53,581 bases of DNA. It comes from JACQKT01 sp038063055. Its GTDB lineage: Bacteria; Patescibacteriota; Minisyncoccia; UBA6257; 2-01-FULL-56-20. Below, in pieces: positions 1-8,583 of this stretch. The notes under the pieces are model-generated. The model was not told the origin of the DNA, did not search any database, and saw only the letters and a program-made list of their open reading frames with translations. The translations under genes were made by a program, and so were the position numbers. Location of the stretch: positions 1-53,581 of the forward strand of contig JBBTVY010000004.1 of NCBI GenBank assembly GCA_038063055.1, read 5' to 3'. The stretch's first letter is position 1. Each line of letters starts with the position of its first letter.

Positions 1-512
1 CGGGCATACAAAAGGCGGTTTTGAACACCGTTCATGGCTATACGGCCACCCAGAATCTGGTTGACGGGCCGACAAAAGGAACGGATTATCGCCGCGGGCG
101 CGCCGCTGCCCAAAACATCGTGCCGTCTACAACCGGGGCGGCTGTCGCCGTTACCCGCGCCATGAAAGAGCTCGAAGGAAAATTCGACGGAATTGCAATG
201 AGGGTGCCGGTCGCTTGCGGCTCTATTGCTGACATAACTTTTGTTTCCAAAAGGAGAGTAACCGTCGAAGAAATAAACGACATTTTCCGGAAAGCGGCCG
301 CCGAACCGAGATGGCAGGGAATTTTAAAAATTACGGAAGAGCAACTCGTGTCTTCCGACGTCATAGGAGAACCCTACGGGGCCATCATCGACCTGAAATT
401 CACGAAGGTTATAGACGGCGACCTGGTCAAGGTGCTTTCATGGTACGACAACGAGTTCGGATACGTGTCCACGCTTCTTAAACACGTTCTTGGCGTGGCT
501 TCATCCATTTAA
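1..512 (+). CDS. gap: Glyceraldehyde-3-phosphate dehydrogenase, C-terminal part (5' end outside window)
   Basis: This is the C-terminal ~170 residues of type I GAPDH, which oxidises glyceraldehyde 3-phosphate to 1,3-bisphosphoglycerate in glycolysis. The open frame runs in from base 3. The TVHGYTATQ block carries the catalytic His, and RAAAQNIVPSTTGAA, DGIAMRVPV and the C-terminal SWYDNEFGY are family signatures. The nucleotide-binding half and the SCTTNC nucleophile lie upstream of the window. It is followed after 11 nt by rpiB, so it heads a run of sugar-phosphate genes. The family call is firm; only the 5' end is missing. Confidence 0.95.
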   Translation, partial: GIQKAVLNTVHGYTATQNLVDGPTKGTDYRRGRAAAQNIVPSTTGAAVAVTRAMKELEGKFDGIAMRVPVACGSIADITFVSKRRVTVEEINDIFRKAAAEPRWQGILKITEEQLVSSDVIGEPYGAIIDLKFTKVIDGDLVKVLSWYDNEFGYVSTLLKHVLGVASSI

Positions 513-523
513 CTTTTTTAACG

Positions 524-979
524 ATGCTTATATATCTGGGAGCGGACCATCGCGGTTTCAATCTTAAAAAATCCGTAAGCGATTTTTTGAGGAACAAAGG
601 ATACGAGGTGGTCGATTTGGGCAATCAGAATTACGACGAAAACGACGACTATGTCGATTTCGCGGGCGAAGTGGCCAAAAAAATAAGCGCCGATTCCGAA
701 AATAGGCGAGGAATACTTATTTGCGGTTCCGGAGTCGGAGTCGACATTGCCGCCAACAAATTCAGGGGTGTCCGCTCGGCTCTCGGAATTTCAGCCGACC
801 AGGTTTATGAAGCCAGGCGCGACGACGACGTAAATATTTTGAGCATTGCCGCCGACTTCACCGCGGAATCCGACGCGCAAAAAATTATAGAAACTTTTTT
901 GGAAACTCCGTTCCGGGAAGAAGAAAAATATAGGCGCCGTCGGGACAAATTAACGCAGCTCGAAGAAAATTTGCCCTGA
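524..979 (+). CDS. rpiB: Ribose-5-phosphate isomerase B (RpiB/LacAB family)
   Basis: The 151-aa protein interconverts ribose 5-phosphate and ribulose 5-phosphate in the non-oxidative pentose phosphate pathway. It opens with GADHRGF (phosphate-binding His) and has the catalytic-Cys loop ICGSGVGVDIAANK near residue 65. The length is normal for the family. The segment that usually reads HNDANVL reads RRDDDVNIL here, so the usual ring-opening His appears to be replaced; other RpiB/LacAB members may tolerate this. It sits between gap and rpe with short spacers, consistent with one transcript. No strong Shine-Dalgarno sequence precedes the ATG. Confidence 0.9.
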   Translation: MLIYLGADHRGFNLKKSVSDFLRNKGYEVVDLGNQNYDENDDYVDFAGEVAKKISADSENRRGILICGSGVGVDIAANKFRGVRSALGISADQVYEARRDDDVNILSIAADFTAESDAQKIIETFLETPFREEEKYRRRRDKLTQLEENLP

Positions 980-1013
980 ACCGGCCGGCAAATAAATAAA
1001 GCCAATAAATCAC

Positions 1014-1643
1014 ATGGAGATAATACCGGTCATAAATTGTCACACCTCGGAAGAAGTCGCGGAACGCGTCAAAAAGGCGAATAAGTTCGCGGACTGGGTT
1101 CATCTCGACGTATCCGACGCGCGGTTTACTTTCAACAAAAGCTGGGGCGACTCTTCGGCATGGGCGAAAATGGGCAACAAGGCAAATTTGGAGGTTCATT
1201 TAATGGTTGAAGAACCGGAAAAATATGTCGATGGCTGGGTTAAAGCCGGCGCCAAGCGTTTAATCGTTCATCTCGAGGCGCTGAACGAAAAAACTTTTTT
1301 AGAAATAAAGAAAAAAACCGGTAAAAAAGCCGAGCTTATGTTGGCCGTAAATCCGGAAACGCCCGCCAATGAACTGAAACCGTATTTCAAAGAAATTTCT
1401 TCTTTCCAAATTTTGGCTGTTTATCCCGGGCCATCCGGCCAAAAATTCCGGACTCTTGTTACAGACAAAATAAAATTTTTGCGGCGAGAAATGCCCGATG
1501 CTACAATTGAAATTGACGGCGGGATAAACGAAGAAACGGCAAAACTCGCCAAATCAGCCGGAGCGGATATAGTTAGTTCCGGGTCATACATTTTTAACAG
1601 CCCGGATCCGTCTTCAGCATACGAAAAGCTTAAATCAATTTAA
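1014..1643 (+). CDS. rpe: Ribulose-phosphate 3-epimerase-like protein
   Basis: This 209-aa TIM-barrel protein probably converts ribulose 5-phosphate to xylulose 5-phosphate. Matching blocks are WVHLDVSD near residue 28 (family FDVMDG), LEVHLMV near 60, AVYPGPSGQKF (family TV.PGFGGQ) and IEIDGGI plus VSSGSYIF at the C-terminal phosphate site. The first metal block is divergent, as if from a distinct CPR subfamily. The stop codon overlaps the transketolase start by one base (TAATG), which implies translational coupling. RpiB, Rpe and transketolase together make the reversible pentose branch. Confidence 0.85.
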   Translation: MEIIPVINCHTSEEVAERVKKANKFADWVHLDVSDARFTFNKSWGDSSAWAKMGNKANLEVHLMVEEPEKYVDGWVKAGAKRLIVHLEALNEKTFLEIKKKTGKKAELMLAVNPETPANELKPYFKEISSFQILAVYPGPSGQKFRTLVTDKIKFLRREMPDATIEIDGGINEETAKLAKSAGADIVSSGSYIFNSPDPSSAYEKLKSI

Positions 1644-2503
1644 TGGAGGCACTTCACGAAAAGAAATTAAAATTCCTCGAAGAGACGGCGAATCGTTTAA
1701 GACAGGACGTGATTGAGATGGTTTCGCGCGCCGGTTCGGGGCACATCGCGGGGCCGCTTGGGCTTGCAGAAATAGCGGCCGCTTTTTATTTTCATATTTT
1801 GAATCACAATCCGAAGAAACCGAAGTGGCCCGAGCGAGACCGACTTGTCGTTTCTAACGGACATACCTGCCCTGTTTTTTACGCGGCGCTCGCCCGCGCC
1901 GGATATTTTCCGGTAGAAGAGTTAAAAACCCTCCGCCAGATAAATTCGCGTCTACAGGGTCATCCGCACAGAAAAGTCTTGCCGGGAATCGAAACAACGT
2001 CCGGCCCTCTTGGTTCCGGCATATCCCAGTCCATCGGCATGGCTTTGGCCGGCCGTCTGGACGGCAAAAAATATCAGGTTTATTGCGTTACTTCCGACGG
2101 TGAGCATCAGGAAGGAAACACCTGGGAAGCCATAATGTTCGCCGGAAAAAATAAGCTGAATAATTTGACAGTTGTCGTCGACCGTAACAATATTCAAATA
2201 GACGGTTTCACGGAAAACGTGATGCCGCTGGAACCGCTGCGCGCAAAATACGAATCGTTCAACTGGCACGTTATAGAGATTGACGGCCATAACATACAGC
2301 AATTTACGGACGCGGTTGCCGAGGCAAAAGCGATTTATGAAAAACCGACAGCGATAATCGCGCACACCATACCCGGCAAGGGGGTCGATTTTATGGATCA
2401 CGATTATTTCTGGCATTCCAAATCTTTCGCGCCGGGCGAGGCGGAAAAGGCCATAAAAGAACTAAGAACTTTGCGCGGCAAAATACAGTCGGAACATCAA
2501 TAA
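1643..2503 (+). CDS. tktA-N: Transketolase, N-terminal (ThDP-binding) subunit
   Basis: The 286-aa protein is the PP half of a split transketolase, which transfers two-carbon units between sugar phosphates. Visible features are SRAGSGHIAGPLG (His34), GPLGSG at 121-126 and the ThDP/metal motif SDGEHQEG at 151-158 followed by DRNNIQIDG at 180-188. The pyrimidine-binding half is a separate gene at 3474. The two halves are separated by an unrelated membrane-protein gene, which is unusual for this arrangement. The start overlaps the rpe stop. Confidence 0.93.
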   Translation: MEALHEKKLKFLEETANRLRQDVIEMVSRAGSGHIAGPLGLAEIAAAFYFHILNHNPKKPKWPERDRLVVSNGHTCPVFYAALARAGYFPVEELKTLRQINSRLQGHPHRKVLPGIETTSGPLGSGISQSIGMALAGRLDGKKYQVYCVTSDGEHQEGNTWEAIMFAGKNKLNNLTVVVDRNNIQIDGFTENVMPLEPLRAKYESFNWHVIEIDGHNIQQFTDAVAEAKAIYEKPTAIIAHTIPGKGVDFMDHDYFWHSKSFAPGEAEKAIKELRTLRGKIQSEHQ

Positions 2504-2509
2504 AAAAAT

Positions 2510-3472
2510 ATGGACAACCAAATTCAAAAAACTTATCCGAGGGACGTATTCATGCATCTTCTGAATACGATAACTCTTTACATAAGCGCGGGCAGTTTTC
2601 TCAGTCTCGTTTTCGATTACATTAATGCCTTATTCCCAGACAAGCTCAATCCGTATTATTCCCCTGGGGATTCCATACGCTGGACACTTTCGCTATTCAT
2701 AATAATTTTCGGCGTTTTTGTGTGGACATCGAGGTTCATAGAAAAGGATTTAGTCGGCAATCCGGGCAAGAATGACCTAAAAATAAGAAGATGGCTTATT
2801 TACTTGACGATATTTTTTGCGGCGCTTCTTCTTATCGGCGACCTGGTCGCCCTCATATATAATTTTCTGAACGGGGATTTAACAGCGACATTTATTCTCA
2901 AGGTAATTTCGGTTTTCGCGGTCGGGGGAGTTGTCTTCTGGTATTACCTGTACGACCTTAAAAAGAACCCGGGAGAATTTTCTCCCAAGGCGAGGATGAT
3001 AATTTGTGGAGCAATGATAGTCACGATCGCCGCCATAGTTTACGGATTTTACCTGGCGGGTTCGCCTTTCAAGCAGCGCATGATCAGATTCGACAATCAG
3101 CGTGTATATGACCTCCAAGCCGTTCAAAGCCAGATAGTTTATTACTGGCAGCAGAAGAACAAATTGCCCCAGTCGTTGAGCGACCTCGTAGACAATATTT
3201 CCGGCTTTGCTCCTTCCATGGACCCGGACACCGGCAAATCATACGAATATAAAGTTACCGGCAGTTTGTCTTTTGAGCTCTGCGCCGATTTTTCACTGTC
3301 TTCTGATGTGGGATCTTCGGCTACCCCGCCGAGAATTGCGTATCCCGCGAGAATTGCGTATCCCGGCGGAGTCGGCGACAACTGGGACCACAAAGAAGGA
3401 AACATTTGTTTCAGCCGCACAATCGACCCGGAACTTTACAGAAACAATCAAACAAAACCGTTTATTCAATAA
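2510..3472 (+). CDS. DUF5671-type polytopic membrane protein with soluble C-terminal domain
   Basis: This 320-aa protein of unknown function has about five hydrophobic segments in residues 15-190, with an FxxxLL.TITLY start, matching my recollection of the DUF5671 family common in parcubacteria. The C-terminal ~130 residues are soluble, start with a helical segment (RVYDLQAVQSQIVYYWQQ) and contain two Cys that could pair outside the membrane. The piece RIAYPARIAYPGG is an internal duplication at the DNA level (about 3330-3365). It lies between the two transketolase halves and is probably co-transcribed with them (6 nt and 1 nt spacers). A link to transketolase is not evident. Confidence 0.75.
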   Translation: MDNQIQKTYPRDVFMHLLNTITLYISAGSFLSLVFDYINALFPDKLNPYYSPGDSIRWTLSLFIIIFGVFVWTSRFIEKDLVGNPGKNDLKIRRWLIYLTIFFAALLLIGDLVALIYNFLNGDLTATFILKVISVFAVGGVVFWYYLYDLKKNPGEFSPKARMIICGAMIVTIAAIVYGFYLAGSPFKQRMIRFDNQRVYDLQAVQSQIVYYWQQKNKLPQSLSDLVDNISGFAPSMDPDTGKSYEYKVTGSLSFELCADFSLSSDVGSSATPPRIAYPARIAYPGGVGDNWDHKEGNICFSRTIDPELYRNNQTKPFIQ

Positions 3473-3473
3473 T

Positions 3474-4487
3474 ATGTTCAATCCGGAAGCAAAATTGAGT
3501 TCTGCGATTTTTTTGAGTGATGTCGCGCAAGCTCCGACACGGAACGGTTACGGGGAAGGGCTCGTGGCGGCAGGCGAGAAAGATAAAAACATAGTTGTTT
3601 TGTGCGCCGATTTGACCGAATCGACCCGCTCGGAAGCTTTCGCCAAAAAATTTCCTGAGCGCTTTTTTGAGTGCGGCGTCGCCGAACAAAACATGGCGAC
3701 TATTGCCGCCGGACTTGGAGTTTCGGGGAAAATACCATTCATTTCCTCATACGCGACTTTTTCTCCGGGCAGGAACTGGGAACAAATAAGGACGACCATT
3801 GCCTACAACGACTCGAACGTCAAAATAGCCGGGCATCATGCCGGTATTTCGACCGGTCCGGATGGAGCCACGCATCAGGCGACCGAAGACATCGCCATAA
3901 TGCGCGCAATGCCGAACATGAAAGTAATCGTGCCCTGCGACGCCATCGAGGCAAAAAAAGCGACGTTGGCCGCTTCGAAAATATGGGGTCCTGTTTATAT
4001 GAGATTTCAGAGAGAAAAGTCGCCCGTATTAACGACTGAAGAAACTCCATTTATTCCGGGCAAGGCGGAGGTTTTCTGGGTCCCTTCGGCGAACTCAGGA
4101 CAAGCGAAAAAGCCGCAGGTTCTTATAATCGGATGCGGGCCGCTTCTTTATAATTCTCTCCTGGCGGCGCGGGAACTGGAAAAAGAAAAAATAGGCGCAG
4201 TCGTTTTAAACACGCACACAATCAAACCGCTCGACGAGGAAAAAATAATTTCCCTCGCCAAAAGAATCGGCTCGGTTGTGACCGTGGAGGAACATCAGAT
4301 AAACGGCGGATTGGGCGGCGCCGTCGCGGAAGTTCTGGCCCGCCGCGCGCCGACGCCGATTGAATTTATAGGGCTCCAGAATGTTTTTGGAGAATCCGGT
4401 TCCCCGGGTGAGCTTTTAGCCAAATACGGAATGGCCACAAAAGACATAAAAGCCGCCGCCAAGAGGGCAATAAGGAGAGCGAATTGA
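3474..4487 (+). CDS. tktA-C: Transketolase, C-terminal (Pyr-binding) subunit
   Basis: The 337-aa protein is the second half of the split transketolase. ECGVAEQNM (catalytic Glu near residue 71) and the following SSYATFSPGRNWEQIR form the pyrimidine-binding domain, and the C-terminal ~130 residues (VLIIGCGPLLYNSL onward) are the transketolase C domain. The open frame extends upstream to 3207 but overlaps the DUF5671 gene, so I place the start at the ATG one base after that gene's stop. It must pair with the product at 1643-2503 to build the ThDP site. The alternative, a 1-deoxyxylulose-5-phosphate synthase-like activity, is less likely given the pentose-pathway neighbours. Confidence 0.92.
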   Translation: MFNPEAKLSSAIFLSDVAQAPTRNGYGEGLVAAGEKDKNIVVLCADLTESTRSEAFAKKFPERFFECGVAEQNMATIAAGLGVSGKIPFISSYATFSPGRNWEQIRTTIAYNDSNVKIAGHHAGISTGPDGATHQATEDIAIMRAMPNMKVIVPCDAIEAKKATLAASKIWGPVYMRFQREKSPVLTTEETPFIPGKAEVFWVPSANSGQAKKPQVLIIGCGPLLYNSLLAARELEKEKIGAVVLNTHTIKPLDEEKIISLAKRIGSVVTVEEHQINGGLGGAVAEVLARRAPTPIEFIGLQNVFGESGSPGELLAKYGMATKDIKAAAKRAIRRAN

Positions 4488-4554
4488 GCGGCGCGACGAT
4501 AAATTTAGAATACCTTGCCGGGGCTGCCGAACTCTTAAAACCGGCAAAACCGAA

Positions 4555-6237
4555 ATGAATTCACTTTCTCGTTATAGAAACTTTTTTTTGGCTGTTTTTA
4601 TTTGCCTCGTTTTTTTGTATTCGTTCAATCAAATAAACAATTCCGACACTTTCTACGATTTAAAAACTGGGCAGTATATTTTGGAAAATTTTAAAATTCC
4701 GACGCACGATATTTTTTCTTTGCCCGCGTACGGAGCGCCGTGGGTTCCCCACGAATGGCTGGCTCAAATAATTTTTTATCTGGTTTACGGAATCGGCGGA
4801 TTTTTGGGGTTGATTGTTTTTTCCGCGCTGTTCGGGGTTTCGACGTATTACATTTTATGGCGCCTGGCCGTTAAAAAAGGGGCCGATTTCCACCTGAGCA
4901 TTCTCCTAATGTTTCTTTTGAGCTATTTGACCCTGGAACTTTGGGTTCCCCGGCCGCAAATTTTCGCCTATCTGTCTTTTGCGGTTTTGATTTATCTTCT
5001 GGAAAGTTATCGCGACAAGCCGGACAAAAAATATCTTCTGGGTTCGGTGCTGACAATCTGGTTTTGGGCCAACACAAACGCCAGTTTCATACTCGGTTTG
5101 GTCGTTATTGTTTTTTATTTTTTTTCTGAGATGATGGGCAACAGATGGCGCGAATTGGTGAATAAAAGTCTTTCTTTGGAAGAAGTAAAAAATCTGGGAT
5201 TCGCCGCCGCGGCTTCCATTTTCGCGGCCTTTTTAACTCCCGCCGGATATCACGGTTTTCTTTACAGTTTTTACGTTAAAGAAGTAGCGAATTATCTGAA
5301 CGTTTTGGAGTGGAAGCCGATAACCGTATTTTTGTATGAGGTTCAGGCGCAATTTTTTCTGGCGATACTTTTTTTGGTCGATGCGTTTTTTGTCTGGTGG
5401 TTTTGGCTAAGAAAAGAATCGCGCGATATCACTCTTTTGGGTTTGGCTCTGGGAGTTTCCCTTTTACCCTTCATTTCCATACGGCACGTCGGCTTTTGGC
5501 CGATAGCGCTTTTCGTGTCGGCGGCCGTATCTTTGAGCGGAATGTTGAAGATTTTTTTGACGCGATTTTCGGATAAATCACTCGGAATATTCTTGTTCAT
5601 TATCGGAATAGTTTTCATTTCAGGCCGTTTATTATGGTTTCCCAAATCTTTGATCAGCGAAAATATAATTCCCGTCAAAGCGGTTGATTTTATAAAAGAA
5701 AACCAAATTCACGGACCCCTGTTTAATCTTTATAACGAGGGCGGTTATTTGATTTTCCGTTTATGGCCGGAAGACAAGGTTTTTATCGACGGGCGTTCGG
5801 AGGTATACGGCGGCCAGCCGATAATAGATTTTTTCACTATTTTTGGAAGACATCGCGGCTGGCAAGAGTTGGCTGAGGCAAAATATAACCTGAATTATTT
5901 CTTTTTTGACAGCTATTTGCATCCAGCCGTCAGAAAATTCATCGAGCCGCTTACACTTGAACTTTTAAAAAATAATTTTAGCCTGGTTTACTGGGATGAC
6001 CTGACCATTGTTCTCGTTCGCGACGTTCCGGAAAACAGCGAGGTTATAAAAAAGTACGGATTAAAACACATCAATCCTTTCCGTAACCCGGAAACAATTC
6101 CTCCCGGCGAAACCAAAACCGCGGCCGCGGAAATCCAGTCGCTTCTTGACCGGTTTCCCGGATCATCGGCGGCGCGGGATTACGCGGACCGTTTTCTCGG
6201 CGCCCGTTCAAATATAAAATTTATCCCTTCTTTTTAG
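4555..6237 (+). CDS. Polytopic GT-C-like membrane protein
   Basis: This 560-aa protein has about ten to eleven hydrophobic helices from residue 8 to about 370, then a soluble C-terminal domain. The first outer loop has the pattern D..YDLKTGQYIL....IPTHDIFS...WVPHEWLAQ, which resembles GT-C lipid-linked sugar transferases of bacteria with an acidic residue after TM1. The tail after residue 500 (AAAEIQSLLDRFPGSSAARDY) looks like a short helical repeat. A role in surface glycan or protein glycosylation is an inference from fold-like features only. It follows the transketolase gene by 67 nt and does not obviously belong to that pathway. Confidence 0.7.
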   Translation: MNSLSRYRNFFLAVFICLVFLYSFNQINNSDTFYDLKTGQYILENFKIPTHDIFSLPAYGAPWVPHEWLAQIIFYLVYGIGGFLGLIVFSALFGVSTYYILWRLAVKKGADFHLSILLMFLLSYLTLELWVPRPQIFAYLSFAVLIYLLESYRDKPDKKYLLGSVLTIWFWANTNASFILGLVVIVFYFFSEMMGNRWRELVNKSLSLEEVKNLGFAAAASIFAAFLTPAGYHGFLYSFYVKEVANYLNVLEWKPITVFLYEVQAQFFLAILFLVDAFFVWWFWLRKESRDITLLGLALGVSLLPFISIRHVGFWPIALFVSAAVSLSGMLKIFLTRFSDKSLGIFLFIIGIVFISGRLLWFPKSLISENIIPVKAVDFIKENQIHGPLFNLYNEGGYLIFRLWPEDKVFIDGRSEVYGGQPIIDFFTIFGRHRGWQELAEAKYNLNYFFFDSYLHPAVRKFIEPLTLELLKNNFSLVYWDDLTIVLVRDVPENSEVIKKYGLKHINPFRNPETIPPGETKTAAAEIQSLLDRFPGSSAARDYADRFLGARSNIKFIPSF

Positions 6238-6257
6238 CGAATTAAGGGGCCGTGGTG

Positions 6258-6263
6258 TATAAT
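6258..6263 (+). promoter_or_regulatory. -10 box of the pfkB gene
   Basis: A consensus TATAAT ends 9 nt before the chosen ATG at 6273, so transcription would start within a few bases of the start codon. No good -35 is visible. A GTG frame extension to 6252 would run through this box and is therefore not used. Confidence 0.6.
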
Positions 6264-6272
6264 TGGAAAAAA

Positions 6273-7295
6273 ATGTTCGACGTGACAACAATAGGTTCCG
6301 CGACCCTCGATACTTTTTTTGAGGGTGATTTTCCTCTTGTCGATTGGCCGGGAACCGAATCCGGCAGGGCATATCTTATGCCGCTCGGAGAAAAGCTCGA
6401 AATTGAAAAAGCTTATTCTACGGTCGGCGGGAACGCAGCCAACGCTTCGGCGACGTTCGCGCGCCAGGGATTTAAAACCGCCTGCGCCGCCAAAACGGGA
6501 GCCGATATTTCCGGCTTGGAAATAAAGACAAGATTGAAAAAAAATAAAATTGAAAACAAATTCGTCGTTTCGGATGCAAATATGCCTACCTCCTGTTCTG
6601 TTTTGCTTCTTAACAAAGGGGAGCGGACGATTTTAAACTACCGCGCCGCCGCCGATTCTTTTTCAATGAAAGATTTAAATATGAAAAAAATATTGGCCAA
6701 ATGGTGGTACATTTCTTTAGCCGGAGAGTCGGATAAAATGTTTAAGCCGATAGTTGATTTTGGCGAGCGAAACAACGTAGCTATGGCTTTAAATCCAAGC
6801 GGACACCACATAAAACACAAAAAGAAAGAGATTATTTCTCTTCTGAAAAATTTGTCATTCATGGTTTTGAACGAAGGAGAAGCCGCGCTTCTCACGGGAA
6901 TTTCATTCAAAAAAGAAAAAAATGTTTTTAAAAAACTCGACGCCCTGACGCCCGGGATTCTGGCGGTAACGGACGGGAAAAACGGCGTAACTGTTTCCGA
7001 CGGACGCTTTGTTTACAGAGCAGGGACATTCAAAGAAAAAAAATTGGTTGACCGGACCGGCGCCGGCGACGCTTTCGGCTCGGGTTTCGTGGCGGGCCTT
7101 CTGCGGCGCGGCTTGACGGGCAAAAATATCGTTTCGGCGAAGCCCGAAGATATTTGCCACGCAATTCGTCTGGCAACGGCCAACGCCACGTCGGTCGTGG
7201 AAAAAATCGGCGCCACTGAGGGAATTATCGGCAAAAGGGAATTTGAAAAAAATAAGCGTTGGCGGAACCTAAAAATCTCCGTCGATAAAATATAA
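6273..7295 (+). CDS. PfkB-family carbohydrate/nucleoside kinase
   Basis: This 340-aa kinase phosphorylates a sugar, sugar phosphate or nucleoside with ATP. It shows the PfkB N-terminal signature (GGNAANASATFARQG near residue 53) and the C-terminal anion-hole motif DRTGAGDAFGSGF near 259 with the catalytic Asp. The substrate cannot be read from sequence: ribokinase, fructokinase, 1-phosphofructokinase and adenosine kinase share these motifs. It leads a cluster with an unknown protein and a class II aldolase, so a hexose-phosphate substrate is plausible. The start at 6273 is preferred because a -10 box occupies the upstream in-frame extension. Confidence 0.88.
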   Translation: MFDVTTIGSATLDTFFEGDFPLVDWPGTESGRAYLMPLGEKLEIEKAYSTVGGNAANASATFARQGFKTACAAKTGADISGLEIKTRLKKNKIENKFVVSDANMPTSCSVLLLNKGERTILNYRAAADSFSMKDLNMKKILAKWWYISLAGESDKMFKPIVDFGERNNVAMALNPSGHHIKHKKKEIISLLKNLSFMVLNEGEAALLTGISFKKEKNVFKKLDALTPGILAVTDGKNGVTVSDGRFVYRAGTFKEKKLVDRTGAGDAFGSGFVAGLLRRGLTGKNIVSAKPEDICHAIRLATANATSVVEKIGATEGIIGKREFEKNKRWRNLKISVDKI

Positions 7296-7305
7296 ATACT
7301 GCGCG

Positions 7306-8583
7306 ATGGAAAACATAGCCAAAATTCTCCGGACCGACAAGCACCGCCTCATAAACGTTGAAAAGAGAATGTCGGAAATTACCGGCAAGAAAAACGTTTT
7401 AGAAAAGATCGAACATGAAAATCAGGAAATAATCAGCGACCGCATGCAGACGCTGGGCGTTCCCAGGGACGCCAACGCAAAAGAAATTTACGATGCCCTG
7501 ATTTCCAAAATAGATTCGGATGACCACCGATTTTTCGAAGTTCTGAATAAACCTAATTGCCGGAAACAGGAAGACTGCCAGAATATCGCCGAAACAGCGC
7601 TGAAAATCGCCGGCGGGCCGAAAGGGTTTTTCATTAAACTCGATAAGGCAAAAGAATTTTTGATTAAAGAACCGCCCCGGGAAACAATGGATTTTTTGGG
7701 TTACGATTCTGCTGAAAAAATGCTTGCCACGGAGGATCTGTTTCAGGTTTACAGCAGTCTGCGGTTCATCGAAGGAAACGCCTGGCTGAACGGATACTTT
7801 TTCAAGCAATACAAATCTCTCAAGCCGGAAGATTTCGAGGAGCGCGAAGTAAAAGTCCTCGCACTCGACGCCAAATGGGGAAAGGCCGCGGAACAATTCG
7901 TCGTCAAAAAAAAGCACAATATAAGCCATCTTAAAGAACTCGGCGTCGTTTTCGTGATTCCGGCGATGCTCGGGATTTCCGGAGAAATTCTTCGGATGGT
8001 GGCCATGATAATGCATTATCTTCACGAGATTCCTTTTTATTCCGATATAGCCAGAAAAATCTCAAAGGAAGAAAATTTCGCGGCAAATTATGTCTCGCTT
8101 CTTCGCGGCGACGTTATCGAGAAAGTTCCCGACCCCGAAAAATCCGCCAGCGGGCGGATAAACGGGGCAGGAAGCGACAAGGCGTTATGGCTCGTGATTC
8201 AGCGTTACCTTTCCAAAGAAGACGAAAACGACTGGCGTCTTTTCGCGCCGCACGTTAATCCGGAAGCGATTCATTGGGAAAAAGCCGAAAAAAATCTTTC
8301 CGACTTTGGTGAAAAAGACAGCGCCTTTTCAAAAGAACTTTCTTTTTGGAACGGTCTTAACTGGGTCGGCGATTTTTTCAGGGATGAAACCGGTGTGGAA
8401 GTGCTCGCGAGCTTCAATCTGGTGGACGCGGTAATGTCGCTGGTAAAAGAAGAAGAAATGGTAAAATATCTTTATCATCATCAGGAAGCGTTATGGAACA
8501 AGATTTTTTCCGAATATATGGGCGCCGCCGAACCGGAAAAATTCTCGCGCGATTTTCTGCTTAAGGGGTACTTTGAGATATGA
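7306..8583 (+). CDS. Uncharacterised 425-aa protein in the kinase-aldolase cluster
   Basis: I do not recognise this family. The protein is mostly helical and charged, with no signal peptide and at most one weakly hydrophobic stretch (VVFVIPAMLGISGEILRMVA, about residues 213-235). It has two nearby Cys (CRKQEDC, near 83-89) and aromatic-rich segments such as FWNGLNWVGDFF near 350. It starts 10 nt after the PfkB gene and overlaps the aldolase start by 4 nt (ATGA), so it is translated with both. That tight coupling argues for a role in the same sugar-phosphate step, for example as a non-homologous isomerase, phosphatase or scaffold, but this is inference. Confidence 0.85.
   Translation: MENIAKILRTDKHRLINVEKRMSEITGKKNVLEKIEHENQEIISDRMQTLGVPRDANAKEIYDALISKIDSDDHRFFEVLNKPNCRKQEDCQNIAETALKIAGGPKGFFIKLDKAKEFLIKEPPRETMDFLGYDSAEKMLATEDLFQVYSSLRFIEGNAWLNGYFFKQYKSLKPEDFEEREVKVLALDAKWGKAAEQFVVKKKHNISHLKELGVVFVIPAMLGISGEILRMVAMIMHYLHEIPFYSDIARKISKEENFAANYVSLLRGDVIEKVPDPEKSASGRINGAGSDKALWLVIQRYLSKEDENDWRLFAPHVNPEAIHWEKAEKNLSDFGEKDSAFSKELSFWNGLNWVGDFFRDETGVEVLASFNLVDAVMSLVKEEEMVKYLYHHQEALWNKIFSEYMGAAEPEKFSRDFLLKGYFEI

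Noticed and set aside
3207..3473. N-terminal extension of the transketolase C subunit
   Set aside because: It overlaps the DUF5671 gene in another frame and has no transketolase similarity.
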